Source: Haloferax marinum (GTDB lineage: Archaea > Halobacteriota > Halobacteria > Halobacteriales > Haloferacaceae). Taken from it: a DNA stretch of 64,000 nt. Below the pieces are notes generated by a model. The model ran no database searches and was not told where the DNA came from. It was given only the letters and a program-made list of their open reading frames with translations. The position numbers and the translations under genes were made by a program. Every line of letters begins with the position of its first letter. The stretch's first letter is position 1. The DNA lies in assembly GCF_009674625.1 (NCBI RefSeq), contig NZ_WKJQ01000001.1, positions 558,001 to 622,000 on the forward strand. The letters are read 5' to 3'. Shown one piece after another: positions 17,671 to 26,079 of this stretch.

Positions 17671-18236
17671 CGGTCGATAACTTGTGGTTTCTTGCTGACC
17701 AGGCACGACAGCGGGCCGAACAGACGTATCACCGCCTTCAGCGGACGCACACTGACTTCCTCGAACCGGTCCACACCCGACACGTCTCTCGGGAGCGGTT
17801 CAGAACGTTGGCGTCGCGCGTGAAATCGACCGGGACGCCGTACGGCGCGCACACCGTCGTCCGCCGCGACGACGACGAAATCCTCCTCGTTCGGCACGAA
17901 GGCGTCGACCTGTGGGTCTTGCCCGGCGGCGGTGTCGACGAAGGCGAGACCTTTCGGGATGCCGCCCGCAGAGAACTCGACGAGGAAGCAGGAATCACCG
18001 CGACGTACGACGGTCTCGCGATGGCGACCAAGGTCGAACTTCGGTGCGACGGCCACCGGACGTGGGGAGTCATGCCGATTTACCAGGCTCACGCTGACGA
18101 CGATTCGACTCCCGTCGCCGACGACCCGGACGGTGAAGTGTCCGCAGCGCGGTGGTTCTCTGTCGACGACATCCCCGACGACACTCGTGACCGAGCGGAC
18201 CTTTTCGCGTGGTTCGACTCCGTCGCAGACGAGTAA
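17667..18236 (+). CDS. NUDIX hydrolase
   Basis: A 189-residue protein with an N-terminal helical extension (about 1-50) and a NUDIX domain. The NUDIX box is complete (GGGVDEGETFRDAARRELDE followed by EAGI, about 88-110), so the metal-binding RELDEE glutamates are present. These enzymes hydrolyse nucleoside diphosphates linked to another moiety. The substrate cannot be told from the sequence. A longer in-frame start at 17559 exists, but the ATG at 17667 gives the normal domain. The last codons (ADE-stop) are the first unit of a 31-bp repeat array. Confidence 0.88.
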   Translation: MTVDNLWFLADQARQRAEQTYHRLQRTHTDFLEPVHTRHVSRERFRTLASRVKSTGTPYGAHTVVRRDDDEILLVRHEGVDLWVLPGGGVDEGETFRDAARRELDEEAGITATYDGLAMATKVELRCDGHRTWGVMPIYQAHADDDSTPVADDPDGEVSAARWFSVDDIPDDTRDRADLFAWFDSVADE

Positions 18237-18470
18237 CTCAGAGTCTGTCTACGTTGCAGACGAGTAACTCAGAGTCTGTCTACGTTGCAGACGAGTAACT
18301 CAGAGTCTGTCTACGTTGCAGACGAGTAACTCAGAGTCTGTCTACGTTGCAGACGAGTAACTCAGAGTCTGTCTACGTTGCAGACGAGTAACTCAGAGCC
18401 TGTCTACGTTGCAGACGAGTGACTCAGAGCCTGTCTACGTCGTAGACGGGTAGCTCAAAGTACGTCTCCA
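18225..18470. repeat. 31-bp minisatellite starting inside the NUDIX stop
   Basis: Eight units start at 18225, 18256, 18287, 18318, 18349, 18380, 18411 and 18442. The first six are nearly identical, and the last is degenerate. Each carries GCAGACGAGTAACTCAGAG, so the gene's own last codons and TAA are repeated. Within each unit ACTCAGAGT and GTCTACGTTGCAGAC are small near-palindromes that could form hairpins in RNA. There are no spacers between units, so this is not CRISPR. It lies between convergent genes. Confidence 0.93.
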
Positions 18471-18500
18471 TGCCTACCGGCGGTGCCGTCGTGTACCGAC

Positions 18501-18833
18501 TCAGTCCGCTGGTTCTTCGCCGACGTGTTGGCCCCAAAACCCCGGATACTTCTTCACGGTGAGGTCGCCCAACACGAGCGTCTGACACGCCAATCGGAGC
18601 TTCGAATCCGGGTCGTGCGGCGGTAATCGCAGACGCACCCGTTCTTTTCTCGTCCGGTAGGTTACCGGCCCTTCGACCCAGACAGCGCAGGTTCCACACG
18701 ACCCGCCACCGCGACAGTTGAACCACGTCGAGTGTCCGTTGTGAGGAGACTCACCGGCCGCTCGGAGCACGTCACGGAGGACCGCTCCTCGCTCACAGTA
18801 TATCTCACGGCCGCGGTAGTGGACGGTTGGCAC
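18501..18833 (-). CDS. [2Fe-2S] plant-type ferredoxin
   Basis: A 110-residue protein with the plant-type cluster ligands Cys40, Cys46, Cys49 (NCRGGGSCGTC) and Cys83 (LACQTL). It functions as a soluble electron carrier. The GTG at 18833 is the likely start, because a CTTAAG TATA-like element lies about 27 nt upstream on the minus strand. It is divergent from the DsbA-like gene and sits at the edge of a redox gene block. The natural partner enzyme is not visible. Confidence 0.9.
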   Translation of the reverse strand: MPTVHYRGREIYCERGAVLRDVLRAAGESPHNGHSTWFNCRGGGSCGTCAVWVEGPVTYRTRKERVRLRLPPHDPDSKLRLACQTLVLGDLTVKKYPGFWGQHVGEEPAD

Positions 18834-18941
18834 GCTTCAGAGGACGCACCGCGCCTCTTAAGTCGTATTGTTCTGCGTGGGACGGAAACCTATCCACCGG
18901 TCCCCGGTGAGTCTAAGTACGACACATCCCTCCGTCAACGT

Positions 18942-19622
18942 ATGCGACAGACTCGACGCGCGTATCTCGCCTCCACAGTAGGTGCGTTGACGCTCGGAAC
19001 CGCAGGTTGTCTCGGCGGTTCTGACGGCGGCAGCGACGGTACCGTCGAAGACCTCGGCTGTAATGTCCCCGAACGTGAACCAGTCGATTCCCTCCCGTCC
19101 CCGGCGATTGGCCCCGAAGACGCCACTGTCGTCGTCGATGGGTGGGAAGACTTCGCGTGCCCCCACTGTGCGACGTTCAGCCTCGAAGTCCTCCCGAAAC
19201 TCCAAACCGAGTACGTCGACGAAGGAATCGTCCGCTATCGACACCACGACTTCCCGCTCCCGGTCGACGAGTGGTGGTCCTGGCGGGGGGCGTCTGCCGC
19301 ACGGCAGGTACAGGACGAAGCAGACGACGAGACGTTCTTCCAGTTCTCGAAGACGCTCTACGAGAACCAGTCTACGTTCCGTCGCGGTGACACAGACGAG
19401 AGACTCTCGACACTGCAAAGACTCGCAGACGACGCTGGACTCGACGGCTGTTCCATCGCTGCTGCCGCCTCTCGGGACCGCTTCCGGCCACTCCTCGAAG
19501 CAGAACGGACGAACGCGGCGGACGAACGCGGGTTCCGTGGCACGCCGACCATCCTCGTAAACGGCAACCAGGTCAACCCGACGTGGGACGCCCTCGAATC
19601 CACCATCGAAAACGTCCGGTGA
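18942..19622 (+). CDS. Secreted DsbA-like thioredoxin-fold lipoprotein
   Basis: A 226-residue protein with a Tat-type signal (RQTRRAYLASTVG) and a lipobox ending GTAGC (Cys23), so it is anchored outside. A DsbA-type domain follows with Cys73-Pro-His-Cys76 (FACPHCATFS), the usual redox pair, and a cis-Pro segment GFRGTPTILVNG near the C-terminus. It probably makes or shuffles disulphides in secreted proteins. The TlpA-like and CcdA genes downstream are natural partners for keeping such pairs reduced. A TATA-like element sits about 27 nt upstream. Confidence 0.88.
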   Translation: MRQTRRAYLASTVGALTLGTAGCLGGSDGGSDGTVEDLGCNVPEREPVDSLPSPAIGPEDATVVVDGWEDFACPHCATFSLEVLPKLQTEYVDEGIVRYRHHDFPLPVDEWWSWRGASAARQVQDEADDETFFQFSKTLYENQSTFRRGDTDERLSTLQRLADDAGLDGCSIAAAASRDRFRPLLEAERTNAADERGFRGTPTILVNGNQVNPTWDALESTIENVR

Positions 19623-19710
19623 ACCGGATTCGACTCGTAAACCATCTCTCGCGCACGTTCGGCGCACGACACCAGCGCTTCTATAGGTCGAGATTCTCCT
19701 ATCCATACGT

Positions 19711-19764
19711 ATGAAACCGACGCGGCACTCTCCGGCGGCCTGTGAGGTGGTGAGTAGTGAATAG
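19711..19764 (+). CDS. Putative leaderless mini-ORF (17 codons) before the TlpA-like gene
   Basis: It encodes MKPTRHSPAACEVVSSE. A TATA-like TTCTATAGG (19679-19687) is centred 27 nt before this ATG. The TAG (19762-19764) lies a few bases past the GTG start of the TlpA-like gene (19757), in another frame. No TATA element fits the GTG itself. Confidence 0.5.
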   Translation: MKPTRHSPAACEVVSSE

Positions 19765-20326
19765 GCGCGACGCACTCGGTGTTCTCGCAGGCGCAGGCAT
19801 AACCGGCCTCGCTGGCTGTCTCGGGAGCGATACGTCGGGGTCCAACAGCGACGTCACGACCACTGACACGACCGAGCAGTCTACTGAATCGTCCGATACG
19901 GGCGACCTCCCGCTCGTCGTCGAGACGCTCGACGCACAGGGGTCGTCTGCGGGCGAGACGCACATCCCGGTCGAGGGGACGCCGACCGTCCTCGACCTCT
20001 TTGCGACGTGGTGCGCCCCCTGTGTCGCGCAGATGGAGTCGCTCCGGACCCTCCACGAGGAGTTCGGTGCCGACGTCGCCTTCGTCTCCGTGACGAACGA
20101 GCGACTCGGTGGCGGCCTCACGATGGACGACATCCGTGGCTGGTGGACAGAACACGATGGAAACTGGACCGTCGGCCACGACCCAGAGAGCAGTTTGATG
20201 CGTGCAGTCCGGGCGGGCGGGCTCCCCTATCTCGTCGTCTTCGACGCCGATGGAGAAGTGACGTGGACCCATCGCGGACTCGCGAGCGAAGCGAACCTTC
20301 GTGAGGCCATCGAGGCCGTTCGCTGA
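19757..20326 (+). CDS. TlpA/ResA-like thiol-disulphide lipoprotein
   Basis: A 189-residue protein starting at GTG. It has a twin-arginine opening (MNRRDALGVLAG) and a lipobox ending in Cys21, then a Thr/Ser-rich linker and a thioredoxin fold with Cys86-Ala-Pro-Cys89 (FATWCAPC). Family members reduce apocytochrome or copper-site cysteines outside the membrane. The stop overlaps the start of ccdA (TGATG). CcdA feeds electrons to such proteins, so the pair forms a thiol reduction relay. The exact target (cytochrome c or CuA site) is inferred. Confidence 0.9.
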   Translation: MNRRDALGVLAGAGITGLAGCLGSDTSGSNSDVTTTDTTEQSTESSDTGDLPLVVETLDAQGSSAGETHIPVEGTPTVLDLFATWCAPCVAQMESLRTLHEEFGADVAFVSVTNERLGGGLTMDDIRGWWTEHDGNWTVGHDPESSLMRAVRAGGLPYLVVFDADGEVTWTHRGLASEANLREAIEAVR

Positions 20327-20994
20327 TGCTCGGCCTCGACCCTGCCTTCGCCGGAACACTGGCGTTCGCTATCAGCGCAGGCGTCGCCACGTTCTTCGCA
20401 CCCTGCGCGTACCCACTCCTTCCGGGTTACGTCGGGTACTATCTCTCCCGTGACGAGGCCGACCTCGGAGGGGCAGTCACCCGTGGCAGTGTCGCCTCTC
20501 TCGCCGCACTCGTCGTCCTCGCGGCTACCGGTCTCGCCCTCGCACTCGTCGGCGGGCGAATCGCCTCGCAACTCACTCTCCTCGAACCAATCGTCGGCGC
20601 TGCACTCGTCGTCTTCGGCCTCCTCATGTTCTCTGGGCGAGCACCGAGTCTGCACGTCGTCCTCCCCGAATATCGGTCTTCGGTGACTGGGTTCGGTATC
20701 TTCGGCGCAGTGTACGGCCTCGCTGCTGCAGGGTGCGTCGTTCCAATCTTCCTCGGCGTCGTCGCGCAGTCGTTAGCACTCCCGGCGGCACAGGCCGCTG
20801 TCTCACTCGGTGCGTACGCCGCCGCGGCGGCCCTTCCACTCGCGCTCGTGACGGTGCTTGCCGCCCTCGGTGGTGACCGAATCCGGTCGCTGTCAGGCTA
20901 CGTCGGGTCGGTGCAGAAAGTCGCCGCCGTCGTGATGATTCTCGCCGGATTCTGGCAGATTTGGCTGGCGCTGTCGTTCATTGGGTACGTCTGA
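20326..20994 (+). CDS. ccdA: CcdA/DsbD-type transmembrane thiol transporter
   Basis: A 222-residue membrane protein with about six helices. The CcdA pattern FFAPCAYPLLPGYVGYYL carries the first conserved Cys and Pro, and GAVYGLAAAGCVVPIFLG carries the second Cys in a homologous position. CcdA moves reducing equivalents from cytoplasmic thioredoxin to extracytoplasmic thiols. The overlapping upstream TlpA-like gene is the expected acceptor. The gene ends 24 bp from the convergent DyP-like gene. Confidence 0.92.
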   Translation: MLGLDPAFAGTLAFAISAGVATFFAPCAYPLLPGYVGYYLSRDEADLGGAVTRGSVASLAALVVLAATGLALALVGGRIASQLTLLEPIVGAALVVFGLLMFSGRAPSLHVVLPEYRSSVTGFGIFGAVYGLAAAGCVVPIFLGVVAQSLALPAAQAAVSLGAYAAAAALPLALVTVLAALGGDRIRSLSGYVGSVQKVAAVVMILAGFWQIWLALSFIGYV

Positions 20995-21018
20995 ACTCGG
21001 AAGTCTCGATTTCTCCCG

Positions 21019-22317
21019 TTACTCGTCCAGAATCGGTACCTCACCGGTCGGCGTCGGCAACGCTCGAATCCGACGCGGTGGGACGAGGAAGTTACCGCGG
21101 TGTTTGACGAAGAGATACTCCAGAATCCCGTTGCTCACCCGCTGGCGGATGGTCGGGATGTCGGTCAAGTCGGTGCCGTTCATCGCCTCGCGGACCGCTT
21201 CGAACTCCGAGATTCCGCGCTGGAGCGACGGGAAGTGCAGGCTAGCGATGCCGTCGTCGGCCGATTCGAAGTGCCGTCGAAGGAGTTTGACGTTTCCATC
21301 TTCGTCGCGGTTGGCACGGGCCGCCTTCTGTGCGTGGCCGACGTGTCCAAACTGCTCGGCGTCGTCTCGGATTCGGTCGACCATCGCGTCGATGCCGCTG
21401 TCGTCACCGAGATTCTCACCGATGCCTTCGACCAATCCCTGTTCGGCGTGTCCCGGCGAGAACAACTTCATGATGCGGTGGTACTGGTCTTCTTCTTCGT
21501 ACCAGTCGGCGAGTCGCTGGCGGATGGTAGCGACGTGTTTCGTGGTCGCGCCGGCGAACGGCCCGTCGTCGATAGTGACGTACTCCTCGGTCGCCTGGTT
21601 CTTGGCGAACCCGGCTTTGAACCCCATGAACAGTGGTGATTCTTCTGGAACTGGATTCCCGTCCGGGATACCGTTGATATCCGATTGGTGCTCCGCTGGA
21701 AGGCCAGCACCGACGAATCCAGTTCGCCGTGAATCGACCGTGAACACGCCCGAAAGGTCGGAATCGACTTCGACGCCGTTCGCTTCGTCTCTCTCACCGA
21801 AGAGTGCCTGTTCGGCTTCGAGCACGACGTCCGCTCGGTCCGACGCGAGGTGGACGAGTGCGTCCTGTCGGTCGAAATCGGGCGTCTCGAACGGTGAGAG
21901 TGCTCGCGGTTCGGGCAGGTCGATGGAGTCCGGAAGCGGGTCGTCGAACCGCTGGAAGTAGCGCGGAGAGTACCCAATCGACCAGAGCAGTCCCTCGTGA
22001 CTTCGCTCGTACGCCCTGTCGAGGACGCGGAACGCGGTTTCGACGGTCGAGCGGTCGGACTCCGTCGGTGGCCCCTCGCGGGTCAACTCGACGTAGAGAA
22101 GCACCTGATGGCGAGGCAGTTCGACGTTCCCGTACTCGTCGGTCTGGCAGGCGTCGTTCCACGCGTGCTGACTCGCCGGAAGCGAGTCGAAGTCGTCGGT
22201 TCCGGCCGGTACGGGTTCGTCTGGTGCGCTGTCGAGGCAGGCCGAGAGCGCCGCTGCTCCGCCCGTCGCGACGGCGGCTTTCAGAAACTCCCGGCGGGAC
22301 GGAGACCCGTCGAACAT
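21019..22317 (-). CDS. Secreted DyP-peroxidase-like protein with degenerate GxxDG motif
   Basis: A 432-residue protein. A Tat signal (SRREFLKAAVATG) with a lipobox (LSACL) is followed by a DyP-type fold. The usual signature GxxDG is here GFKAGF, so the distal catalytic Asp is replaced. The following DyP-like strand (DDGPFAGATTKHVATIRQRL) is preserved. This makes peroxidase activity doubtful, although heme binding or another role remains possible. An upstream in-frame start at 22425 adds an unlikely N-terminus. It is divergent from the SCO1 gene and close to a thiol/metal redox block. Confidence 0.75.
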   Translation of the reverse strand: MFDGSPSRREFLKAAVATGGAAALSACLDSAPDEPVPAGTDDFDSLPASQHAWNDACQTDEYGNVELPRHQVLLYVELTREGPPTESDRSTVETAFRVLDRAYERSHEGLLWSIGYSPRYFQRFDDPLPDSIDLPEPRALSPFETPDFDRQDALVHLASDRADVVLEAEQALFGERDEANGVEVDSDLSGVFTVDSRRTGFVGAGLPAEHQSDINGIPDGNPVPEESPLFMGFKAGFAKNQATEEYVTIDDGPFAGATTKHVATIRQRLADWYEEEDQYHRIMKLFSPGHAEQGLVEGIGENLGDDSGIDAMVDRIRDDAEQFGHVGHAQKAARANRDEDGNVKLLRRHFESADDGIASLHFPSLQRGISEFEAVREAMNGTDLTDIPTIRQRVSNGILEYLFVKHRGNFLVPPRRIRALPTPTGEVPILDE

Positions 22318-22456
22318 ACCTCGAGTTAGGACTTCTGCGGCAAGTCCGTTCTGATGTTCGTGCCGTGAGAGTGGTTCACCTCTCGAACCGAAATCGAACG
22401 GCTGGACGCACTGAGCGCACACCAAACGGCATTTTACCTTGTAACTGATAGAGTCG

Positions 22457-23125
22457 ATGATGAAGCGACGAACCTATCTCCGCGCTGTCGGTTCGGGCGC
22501 GGCAGTCGGTCTCGCAGGGTGTCTCGGCGGCGGTAATCCAAACGTCTCGCTCTCCAAACCAGACCGCGAAAACGACGTTTCGAGTGAGGACCTCCCGTAC
22601 CCTGCCTGGGGACAGCAAGTCCCCGACGTGACGCTCACCGACCCGCTCTACGGCACCGAGGTTGCGGTCCGCGATATCGACGAGCCACACTTCCACACGT
22701 TCTTCTTTACGAACTGTATGACCGTCTGTCCGGTCCTCATCAGTGCCCTCCGTGAGGTGCAGATTCACTCCATCACCGAAGGCTACGCAGACGACGTGTC
22801 GTTCTACCCCATCACGTTCGACCCCGCCCGCGACGACGCGGCGGCCTTCGAGAAGGAAGCAGACCAGATGAACGTCGATATGGACGCCGGCAACTGGCAC
22901 TTCCTTCGAACCGAAGACGAGGCCGAAGCGAAATCCGTGGTCGAAGACCAGTTCGGCGTCTTCTTCCAGAAGAACGAACCGAACGAGGAGGGGAACTACA
23001 TGTTCACCCACCTCGGCCTCGTGATGCTCGTCAACGGCGACGGCTACGTCGAGCGAACCTATCGTGGCAACCAACCGGACGAACAGACGCTCATCGACGA
23101 CTTGACTGCCCTTCGAGAGGCCTAA
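22457..23125 (+). CDS. SCO1/SenC-family copper chaperone lipoprotein
   Basis: A 222-residue protein with a Tat-like N-terminus and lipobox (LAGC, Cys22), then a thioredoxin fold with the SCO motif Cys87-Met-Thr-Val-Cys91 (TNCMTVCPV) and a downstream His (FTHLG, about 185). These three residues form the copper site. SCO proteins deliver copper to the CuA centre of cytochrome oxidase. The ATGATG at 22457 has a TATA-like CATTTTACC about 25 nt upstream. It belongs functionally with the TlpA/CcdA block, although the genes are separated by the DyP-like gene. Confidence 0.9.
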   Translation: MMKRRTYLRAVGSGAAVGLAGCLGGGNPNVSLSKPDRENDVSSEDLPYPAWGQQVPDVTLTDPLYGTEVAVRDIDEPHFHTFFFTNCMTVCPVLISALREVQIHSITEGYADDVSFYPITFDPARDDAAAFEKEADQMNVDMDAGNWHFLRTEDEAEAKSVVEDQFGVFFQKNEPNEEGNYMFTHLGLVMLVNGDGYVERTYRGNQPDEQTLIDDLTALREA

Positions 23126-23222
23126 CGCCCCGTTACCGGACGCTCCACACTCGCCGGGTGTTCTCGAGTCTGGCGACCCCACAGAGATAGTGCTATTTCG
23201 ACCGAGTTTCTACGTCCTGTAT

Positions 23223-24422
23223 ATGGATGCGACACGTCGTGAGCGAGTGACGCTCGCCCTCGCCGTCTGGGGCGTCCTCATCTCGCAGGTGTTACTCTAC
23301 CCAGGCGTCGCTGACCTCGTCTCGGCACTCGGCGGCAGTGGCGACATCGCAGCGGGGATGCTGTTCCTCGTCGCGGAGTTCGCCGCCTTCGTCGCCTTCG
23401 CCAGCGTGTGGGGTGCCGCGTCGGACGCACTCGGCAGGCGGACCTCGCTCATCGTCCTCGGCGCACTCGGCGGCGCAGCGAGCTATCTGGTACTCGCCGT
23501 GCTTCCGACTCTCACCACGTCGTTTGGTGTCGCGCTCGTGGTCCGACTGTTCGGTGGCGCGATGACCATCGGTGCGTTCTCGCTGTCGATTACGATGCTC
23601 GCCGACCTCGCGGGTGGGAACGGCCGAAACATGGGTGCGGCGGGAATCGCCATCGGACTCGGTGCCGCCATCGGGTCTGTCGTTGGTGGCCGACTCTCGA
23701 CGCTCGACCCACTCGCACCACTCTACGCTGCTGGGGCCGTCCTCGTCGGCGTCGCTATCCTCGTTGCTACAGTCCCAGACAGAGCGCCCGACACGGTTCG
23801 CGTGAGTATCTCGACGGTGCTCCGAAAGCTGGTCGCGCGACCGGTGTTCGGAATCCCCTACGCCTTCGGCTTTATCGACCGGATGACTGCCGGCTTCTTC
23901 GCGCTCGTCGGCGTCTTCTACTTCCGTGAGACGTTCGGTGTCGATGCTGCCACCGCGGGCGCAGTGCTCGCACTCTTTTTCGTCCCTTTCGCAGTCCTCC
24001 AGTACCCGTTCGGGTCGCTCTCTGACAGAATCGGGCGGTTCACCCCCGTCGTCGTCGGGTCGATAAGCTACGGAATCGCTATCGTCGCCGTCGGCCTCGC
24101 ACCGACGCTCGAACTCGCGGCAGGATTGATGGTCGTCGTCGGCGTGTTCGGTGCGCTGGTTGCCCCGGCGACGATGGCGCTCGTGACCGACCTCGCACCT
24201 GCTGGAGAACGGGGTGCCGCACTCGGCGGGTTCAACGTGTTCGGAAGTCTCGGCTTTCTCACTGGATTCATCGTCGGTGGCGTCGTCGCCGACGTGGTTG
24301 GCTACCTACCGTCGTTCCTCGTCGTCGGATTCGCAGAGGTTGCAATCGCACTCGTCGCGCTCCGGGCGGTCAAACGTCTCGACTCGTCACGTGAGACTCA
24401 GACACCACTGAGTGCAGACTGA
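23223..24422 (+). CDS. Major facilitator superfamily transporter
   Basis: A 399-residue protein with 12 predicted helices. Loop motifs such as SDALGRRTSLIVLG in the first half and FGSLSDRIGRFTPVVV in the second half are typical of MFS efflux carriers. The ATG at 23223 sits about 28 nt after a TATA-like GCTATTTC. The last 25 bp overlap the convergent gene on the minus strand, so antisense transcription is likely. No substrate can be assigned. Confidence 0.88.
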   Translation: MDATRRERVTLALAVWGVLISQVLLYPGVADLVSALGGSGDIAAGMLFLVAEFAAFVAFASVWGAASDALGRRTSLIVLGALGGAASYLVLAVLPTLTTSFGVALVVRLFGGAMTIGAFSLSITMLADLAGGNGRNMGAAGIAIGLGAAIGSVVGGRLSTLDPLAPLYAAGAVLVGVAILVATVPDRAPDTVRVSISTVLRKLVARPVFGIPYAFGFIDRMTAGFFALVGVFYFRETFGVDAATAGAVLALFFVPFAVLQYPFGSLSDRIGRFTPVVVGSISYGIAIVAVGLAPTLELAAGLMVVVGVFGALVAPATMALVTDLAPAGERGAALGGFNVFGSLGFLTGFIVGGVVADVVGYLPSFLVVGFAEVAIALVALRAVKRLDSSRETQTPLSAD

Positions 24423-24895
24423 AGTTCGGCGTCGACGACCCGCCACATCCCCCGAAGACAGACGATGACCGCGAGGCCGACGCCCGCGAGGACGAACGCG
24501 AGAAAGAGGCCGACCGTCACGCCACCGCCACCTCGTGGGTTCGGAACGTCCTGTGCGTACTGTCCGAGGTGTATCGCGAGCGCGACGATACCAGCGACGA
24601 AGAAGGCGAACATCACTTCGAGCATCCGCCAGAACGACTCGATACTCAGGCCGCCGCGCCCGGTGACGAGACGGACGATTCGTCGCGACCCCGCCAGCAA
24701 CGACGTGACGGTCAGAACCGAAATCGAGACCATCGCAATCGGAAGGCCGACATCTACGAGCGACCGCGATTCGACGAGCGGTGAGACGAGTGTCAACGCG
24801 ACGCCGAGCAACGTCGCCGCCGCGAGGACCAACTCGAATCCGAGGACCGCCCGTTCGGGGTCGTCTCGGGCGACGGTGACGAGTCGGGAGTGCAC
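24398..24895 (-). CDS. Four-helix membrane protein of unknown function
   Basis: A 165-residue protein starting at GTG, with four hydrophobic helices (about 20-40, 50-70, 90-110, 125-148). A TATA-like CTTTACGCC lies about 26 nt upstream on the minus strand. The architecture resembles DUF1634-type membrane proteins, but I do not recognise clear motifs. The 3' end overlaps the MFS gene by 25 bp. Confidence 0.65.
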   Translation of the reverse strand: MHSRLVTVARDDPERAVLGFELVLAAATLLGVALTLVSPLVESRSLVDVGLPIAMVSISVLTVTSLLAGSRRIVRLVTGRGGLSIESFWRMLEVMFAFFVAGIVALAIHLGQYAQDVPNPRGGGGVTVGLFLAFVLAGVGLAVIVCLRGMWRVVDAELQSALSGV

Positions 24896-24931
24896 GGTCG
24901 AATCTCTCTATCGGGCGTAAAGTGTGTTCCC

Positions 24932-25906
24932 CTATTCGTGACCGGAGACGCGGACTGGTTCGTAGGGCTCTTCGAGGTAGTCGATATCGGAGTCCGAGAG
25001 TTTGATATCGAGGGCTTCGACGGCGTCTTCGAGGTGTTCGATGCTCGTCGTTCCGACGATTGGTGCGTCGACCCAGTCTTTGTGCAGCACCCACGAGAGT
25101 GCGATTTGGGCCATCTTCACGCCCTTCTCGTCGGCCAGTTCTTGCACGCGCTCGTTTACTTCTCGCCCGCCGCCCTCGAAGTAGGGGTGGCCCATGGCGA
25201 GTTGGTCGGTCTCGCCACGTTTCGTCGCGTCGAACTCCTCGTGTGGGCGAGTGAGATAGCCACGGGCGAGCGGCGACCACGGGATGACGCCGACGTTCTG
25301 TTCGTCACAGAGCGGGAGCATCTCGCGTTCCTCCTCGCGGTAGAGCAGGTTGTAGTGGTTCTGCATGGTCGCAAAGCGGTCGAGACCGAGCGAATCCGCA
25401 GTGTGCTGTGCGTCGGCGAACTGGTGGGCCCACATCGACGACCCGCCGACGTATCGGGTCTTCCCCCGTCGAATCGCGTCGTCGAGGGCGCGCATCGTCG
25501 TCTCGATGGGTGTGTCGTAATCCCAGCGGTGAATCTGCAGCAAGTCGAGCGTGTCCATCCCGAGACGGCCGAGTGAGTTGTCGAGTTCCTGCTCGATTGC
25601 CTTCCGCGAGAGGCCACCCGAGTTCGGGTCGTCGTCGTCCATCTGGAAGTAGACTTTCGAGGCGACGACCATCTCGTCTCGGCGTCCCTCCAGTGCCTTC
25701 CCGAGGACGCGTTCGGACTCGCCGTCTGAGTACATGTTCGCCGTGTCGAAGAAGTTGATACCGAGGTCGATGGCGCGGTCCACCAGTTCGAGTCCTGCGT
25801 CTTCGTCTAAGACCCACTCGCGCCAGCCTGACGTGCCGAAACTCATGCACCCGAGGCAGATACGCGAGACTTCCATCCCCGTGTCACCAAGTGTCGTATA
25901 CTCCAT
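24932..25906 (-). CDS. Aldo/keto reductase
   Basis: A 324-residue TIM-barrel oxidoreductase. The catalytic tetrad is visible in order: Asp and Tyr in FDTANMYSDG, Lys in VVASKVYF, and His in LLQIHRWD. The NADP-binding C-terminal region carries the pattern APIVGTTSIEHLEDAVEAL. It reduces aldehydes or ketones. The substrate is not determined by the sequence. The ATG at 25906 (MEYTTLGDTGMEVSR) is the typical family start, and a T-rich element lies about 30 nt upstream. Confidence 0.92.
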   Translation of the reverse strand: MEYTTLGDTGMEVSRICLGCMSFGTSGWREWVLDEDAGLELVDRAIDLGINFFDTANMYSDGESERVLGKALEGRRDEMVVASKVYFQMDDDDPNSGGLSRKAIEQELDNSLGRLGMDTLDLLQIHRWDYDTPIETTMRALDDAIRRGKTRYVGGSSMWAHQFADAQHTADSLGLDRFATMQNHYNLLYREEEREMLPLCDEQNVGVIPWSPLARGYLTRPHEEFDATKRGETDQLAMGHPYFEGGGREVNERVQELADEKGVKMAQIALSWVLHKDWVDAPIVGTTSIEHLEDAVEALDIKLSDSDIDYLEEPYEPVRVSGHE

Positions 25907-26079
25907 GGCGAAGCCCACACTGGGAGGAGGCAAAAAGGTGAACGAACCGGAAGGTTCGGTGTTCTCTGAATCGGTACGTTCCCGTAATCTGGCCGATTCT
26001 CCCTGTTAGAGACCTACTATGCCTGTTTATGCTCTCACGAGTTGTATCATAAATTTGAGGCAAAGCCTCGGTGATTCCG

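Noticed and set aside
18225..18470. 31-bp repeats as a CRISPR array
   Set aside because: The units are directly adjacent with no unique spacers and no cas genes are nearby.
24387..25280. Arg-rich minus-strand ORF of 297 codons
   Set aside because: It runs in another frame through the four-helix protein and aldo/keto reductase genes and lacks any domain.
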